From Pseudooceanicola aestuarii (GTDB lineage: Bacteria; Pseudomonadota; Alphaproteobacteria; Rhodobacterales; Rhodobacteraceae): a stretch of 64,000 nucleotides of DNA. Both the position numbers and the translations under genes were made by a program. Location of the stretch: NCBI RefSeq assembly GCF_010614805.1, contig NZ_JAAFZC010000004.1, forward strand, positions 62,001-126,000, in the 5' to 3' direction. Below, piece after piece: positions 60,738 to 64,000 of the stretch; the stretch's first letter is position 1, and every line of letters begins with the position of its first letter. The notes under the pieces are model-generated. The model worked only from the letters and a program-made list of their open reading frames with translations. It was not told the DNA's origin and made no database searches.

Positions 60738-61538
60738 TCAGCCAACATTCACGCCCGCCCCACCATCGACGCGCAAGGAAATCCCGGTGACAAAGCCGGA
60801 TTCGTCCGACGCCAGATACACCGCCGCATGTGCCACATCCCAGGCGGTCCCCATCTTGTTGCGCAGCGGCACACGGGCGTTGCGCGCCGTTTCCATTTCC
60901 GCGCGGGTGGTGCCCAGCAGCGGCGCGCGCATGTCGATGGCCATGGGCGTGTCCATCAGCCCTGGCAAGACCGCATTCGCCCGCACCCCATAGGCCGCAT
61001 TGGTGATCGCCAGCTGTTCGGTAAAGGCGACCATTGCCGCCTTGCTGGTCTTGTAGGTGACCATCGGATTCTTTTCGATCGCGGCAAGCGAGGCGATATT
61101 GATGATCGAGCCACTTTTCTGCGCCCGCATGATCGGCACGACATGCTTGCAGGCCATGATGTTGCCGCGCAGGTTCACTGCCATCACGCGGTCGAAGCCT
61201 TCTTCGGTAATGCCCGGCAATTCGGAATCGCCCCCAGCGGTCCCGATGCCGACATTGTAATGCAGCACGTCGATCCGGCCCCATTCAGCCATGCAGGCGG
61301 CGGCCATGTCGGCCAGCTGTGCTTCCACAAGCACATCAGCCCGGTAGGCGATGGCTGTGCCGCCTTCGGCGCGCACCTGTTCTGCGGTTTCCTCGGCGCT
61401 GGCCAGATCACGGTCCACACACATGACGCGGGCGCCTTCGCGTCCGAACAACAGGCAGGTGGCCCGGCCGTTGCCGATGGTTTCCCCGGGCGATTGGCCC
61501 GCCCCGATAACGATGGCGGTCTTGTCCTCTAGCCTCAT
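60738..61538 (-). CDS. SDR family oxidoreductase 1
   Basis: A 266-residue classical SDR. The glycine motif is unusual (GAGQSPGETIGNGRA, a longer loop than TGxxxGxG), and NNAG is replaced by YNVG. The catalytic Tyr-Lys (TYKTSKAA) and Ser (NIASLAA) are intact. ATG 61538 is preceded by AGGAGC; the frame extends to 61616 without support. Likely a dehydrogenase for an alicyclic or other alcohol in the BVMO pathway. Confidence 0.9.
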   Translation of the reverse strand: MRLEDKTAIVIGAGQSPGETIGNGRATCLLFGREGARVMCVDRDLASAEETAEQVRAEGGTAIAYRADVLVEAQLADMAAACMAEWGRIDVLHYNVGIGTAGGDSELPGITEEGFDRVMAVNLRGNIMACKHVVPIMRAQKSGSIINIASLAAIEKNPMVTYKTSKAAMVAFTEQLAITNAAYGVRANAVLPGLMDTPMAIDMRAPLLGTTRAEMETARNARVPLRNKMGTAWDVAHAAVYLASDESGFVTGISLRVDGGAGVNVG

Positions 61539-61590
61539 GCGATTGCTCCTGATGTTGGAATAGGGGCGGGGCCTGTGGGTGCGGCCCCCC

Positions 61591-63276
61591 TCATTGTGCG
61601 GCCTGCGCGGCGGCATCGCGCGCGTCGTCCAGCGGCGGGTCGAAGGCCAGTTCGCGGAAACCCCCGGTAATCACCGCCTCGCAACGCGCACGATAATCCG
61701 GTGCGGAGCCGCTGTAGCGGACCAGCCCGCGCTTTTCCTTGCCCTTCACGTTCAGATTGACGCCGGTCATCCAGGAATCGACCTCGTTGGTCAGCAACCC
61801 GATGGCCTTTTGCGCGACAAAGGCGTGCCATTCGGCAACCGCCTCGGGTCGGGGGCGTACGGTGGCCAGGCCCCGATCCTCCATCGTGCCGATGGTCCGG
61901 GCGATCCAGTCGACATTGTGTTCGATCGAACGGGGCTGGTTGCCAAGCGCGCCGTGCGGCCCCATCACCATGAACATGTTGGGGAAATCCTTGACCATCA
62001 TGCCGATGAAGGTCGTCGGCCCCGACGACCATTCCTCGCGAAGTGTCCGGCCACCGCTGCCCCGGATGTCGATCCGGTCAAAGCTGCCGGTTATCGCGTC
62101 GAACCCGGTCGCATAGATGATCACGTCGAATTCGTAGTCCCGTTCGGTTGTGCGGATGCCTTTGGGCGTGATCCGTTCGATGGGCGTGTCCAGCACGCCG
62201 ACCAGCTCCACATTCGCCTGGTTGAAACATTCGAAATATCCGGTCTCCTGCGGAACGCGACGGGTGCCAAAGCCGTGATCCTTGGGGATCAGCATTTCGG
62301 CAACCTTTGGATCGTCGACGCGCTGGCGGATCTTGTCGGCAATAAAATCGGAGATCAGGCTGTTGGCCTCCCGATTGGTGTGGATGTCGTGAAAGTTGCC
62401 CTGCCAAATACCGAAACCAGGAGTATTGTAGAGGTATTCCCAAAATTCATTTCGCTCCTCTTCCGATACTTCCAGGGTACTGCGCGGGTCATGGGTATGG
62501 ATGAAACAGGCCGCCGTACGCTTGCAATGGGCGAATATCTCGGGGTAGCGGCTTCGAATGTCCTCCATTTCCGCCGCGTCGATGGGCGCATTGTGCAAGG
62601 GAGTGCACCAGTTGGGGCGACGCTGAAACACGGTCAGCTGGCTGGCGGATTTGGCGATTTCCTGAATAGCCTGAATACCGCTGGCGCCGGTACCGATGAC
62701 GGCGACGCGCTTGTTGGCGAAATCAATCCCGGATTTCGGCCACAATCCGGTATGGCACCAGGTTCCCTCGAAATCATCGACCCCTTCGAATTTCGGCATC
62801 GTGGGCGCGGAGAGAAGCCCCACCCCGGTGATCAGGTACCGGCTGTGGAAGACAGTGCCGTCGGTCAGTTCCGTGCGCCAAGTTTTGTCGACGTCCTGAT
62901 AATGTGATGCAGCCACCCGCGAATTGAACCGGATATGCGGTTTCAGGTCCATCTTGTCGGCGACAAAATTGCAATAGCGTTCGATCTCCGGTTGGCCGGC
63001 AAAATTTTCCGACCAACTCCATTCCTTCAATACTTCTTCGGAAAAGGAATAGCCGTAGGACCAGCTTTCGGAATCGAACCGGGCACCTGGATACTTGTTC
63101 CAATACCAGGTTCCCCCGACACCGGTCCCGGCTTCAAGCACCAGCGCATTCAGGCCGAGTTCCTTTAGGCGGTGAAGTTGGTACATTCCCGACATCCCCG
63201 CGCCGATGATGATGGCGTCATAAGGTCTGGGTTCGGTGGCCGGGGCGTTGTCGTGCGGCCCTTGTTGAGTGTTCAT
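61591..63276 (-). CDS. Baeyer-Villiger monooxygenase, cyclohexanone-monooxygenase-like
   Basis: A 561-residue FAD/NADPH BVMO. The FAD site is IIIGAGMSGMYQLHRL, the GGTWYWNKYPGARFDSE block and a complete fingerprint FEGTWCHTGLWP are present, and the NADPH site is VIGTGASGIQAI. It should insert oxygen into a ketone to give an ester or lactone. SDR 1 follows 52 bp later, and another flavoprotein lies 107 bp upstream. The cluster order suggests alcohol, ketone, ester, acid. Confidence 0.93.
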   Translation of the reverse strand: MNTQQGPHDNAPATEPRPYDAIIIGAGMSGMYQLHRLKELGLNALVLEAGTGVGGTWYWNKYPGARFDSESWSYGYSFSEEVLKEWSWSENFAGQPEIERYCNFVADKMDLKPHIRFNSRVAASHYQDVDKTWRTELTDGTVFHSRYLITGVGLLSAPTMPKFEGVDDFEGTWCHTGLWPKSGIDFANKRVAVIGTGASGIQAIQEIAKSASQLTVFQRRPNWCTPLHNAPIDAAEMEDIRSRYPEIFAHCKRTAACFIHTHDPRSTLEVSEEERNEFWEYLYNTPGFGIWQGNFHDIHTNREANSLISDFIADKIRQRVDDPKVAEMLIPKDHGFGTRRVPQETGYFECFNQANVELVGVLDTPIERITPKGIRTTERDYEFDVIIYATGFDAITGSFDRIDIRGSGGRTLREEWSSGPTTFIGMMVKDFPNMFMVMGPHGALGNQPRSIEHNVDWIARTIGTMEDRGLATVRPRPEAVAEWHAFVAQKAIGLLTNEVDSWMTGVNLNVKGKEKRGLVRYSGSAPDYRARCEAVITGGFRELAFDPPLDDARDAAAQAAQ

Positions 63277-63383
63277 TCTGTCTCTCCAAATAGCCGGAGG
63301 TGGATTTCCAGGGGCCGAGTTCGGCCATTGTGCTGGCGGCGCAAACGGCCAGCACTGAATGCAATCTTCGAATTGGTGTCCGG

Positions 63384-64000
63384 TCAGGACATGGCGAAAC
63401 CCTTGTAATCGTTCGCCACGACCTCATCACATTTCCGGGCATAGGCGGGCAGCCCGGCGTTATAGGGCATGAACACGCGCGGTTTTCCGGGGATATTTGA
63501 TCCCAGGTACCAGCAATCGGCGTGATAGCGCAGGCTGGGCCGGGCAACTTCGTCGCAATGGCGGACCCATTCGTCTTCTGCCTCGGGTGTTGCCTCGATC
63601 AATTCGCAATCGCGATCCCGCACATGGCCAATAGCGTCGGTGATCCATTCCACCGACATTTCGATCGAAGGCAGCATATTGGTGAATACGCTGGGGCTAA
63701 GCGGCCCCGTCACGGTGAACATGTTCGGGAACCCGGTAATGGCCATTCCGATGTAATTGCGCGGCCCGGCCTCCCAATGATCCTTCAACGCCACGCCGTC
63801 GCGACCACGGATATCCATCCGCAAGTAGCTACCTGTAAAGGCGTCGAAACCCGTTGCATAGACGATGCTGTCGAACTCCTGAACCACGCCGCCCCGCTGG
63901 ATGCCATTTTGCACGATCCTGTCGATCGGGGTGTTACGGATATCTTTCAGATGCACATTGTCGCGATTGAAGATCTGGAAATATCCAGTGTCCACGCAGA
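63384..64000 (-). CDS. Second BVMO-like flavoprotein of the cluster (5' end beyond window)
   Basis: At least 205 residues of the C-terminal part. It has the FMO/BVMO signature YATGFDAFTGSY, GMAITGFPNMFTVTGP and SNIPGKPRVF, closely like the neighbouring BVMO. The coding frame is open through the right edge of the window, so the N-terminal FAD and fingerprint motifs cannot be seen. It may be a paralogous BVMO with different ketone preference. Confidence 0.88.
   Translation of the reverse strand, partial: CVDTGYFQIFNRDNVHLKDIRNTPIDRIVQNGIQRGGVVQEFDSIVYATGFDAFTGSYLRMDIRGRDGVALKDHWEAGPRNYIGMAITGFPNMFTVTGPLSPSVFTNMLPSIEMSVEWITDAIGHVRDRDCELIEATPEAEDEWVRHCDEVARPSLRYHADCWYLGSNIPGKPRVFMPYNAGLPAYARKCDEVVANDYKGFAMS

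Noticed and set aside
1..64000. tRNA, rRNA, CRISPR, insertion sequence, prophage or attachment sites
   Set aside because: None seen on inspection; I found no transposase or integrase-like proteins and no regularly spaced repeats.

Overview
This window is a high-GC chromosomal segment of an alphaproteobacterium, most likely a Rhodobacteraceae/Roseobacter-type organism. The signs are dense divergent catabolic operons, several ABC importers, a ZinT gene under a Zur-like palindrome, a DUF6525-like small protein, and a GlcB-GlcG pair under an IclR regulator. I see no rRNA, tRNA, CRISPR array, insertion sequence or phage gene. Nearly all of it is accessory catabolism and transport, with about 57 protein genes. 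Family names come from recognised motifs and remembered homologues; no database search was run.

Left part (1-11.5 kb): the tail of an amidase, a FadR-type GntR regulator, and a divergent branched-chain-amino-acid/amide type ABC importer (binding protein, two permeases, two ATPases). Then come purU (formyl-tetrahydrofolate deformylase), glcB-glcG (malate synthase G and a GlcG protein) facing an IclR regulator, and a thioredoxin-fold peroxiredoxin-like protein.

Region 11.5-31.2 kb: a GST and an acyl-CoA ligase are divergent from a thiolase / trifunctional-type FadB / class III aminotransferase / NTF2-like operon. An IclR regulator follows, then a hydantoinase/oxoprolinase pair (HyuA-HyuB) co-directional with a complete dipeptide-type ABC importer. 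A Baeyer-Villiger-type monooxygenase faces them. Several 15-bp TTYCG-N5-CGRAA palindromes surround the IclR gene and the hyuA promoter.

Region 31.2-45.1 kb: DUF6525-like protein, ZinT with a Zur-like box, a glycerol-3-phosphate-type (Ugp-like) importer operon headed by a DeoR regulator with two operator-like palindromes 42 bp apart, and a glutaminase fused to STAS and cyclic-nucleotide-binding domains. A BaeS-BaeR two-component system follows with a small secreted cysteine protein, then a patatin-like lipoprotein and an MsbA-type ABC exporter.

Region 45.1-57.1 kb is the most intriguing part: a divergent sugar/sugar-acid catabolic locus. It holds two FGGY kinases, two phosphotriesterase-family (lactonase-like) hydrolases, a creatininase-family hydrolase, an RpiR regulator, a complete ribose-type ABC importer and a DgoA-like KDPGal aldolase. 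A shared 12-bp AT-rich motif lies in both promoter regions. I cannot match this combination to a described pathway.

Region 57.2-64.0 kb (minus strand): two or more BVMO-like flavoproteins, two SDR dehydrogenases, a GMC oxidoreductase and an HSL-type esterase. This is the enzyme set expected for alcohol to ketone to ester/lactone to hydroxy-acid degradation. The last flavoprotein runs off the right edge.
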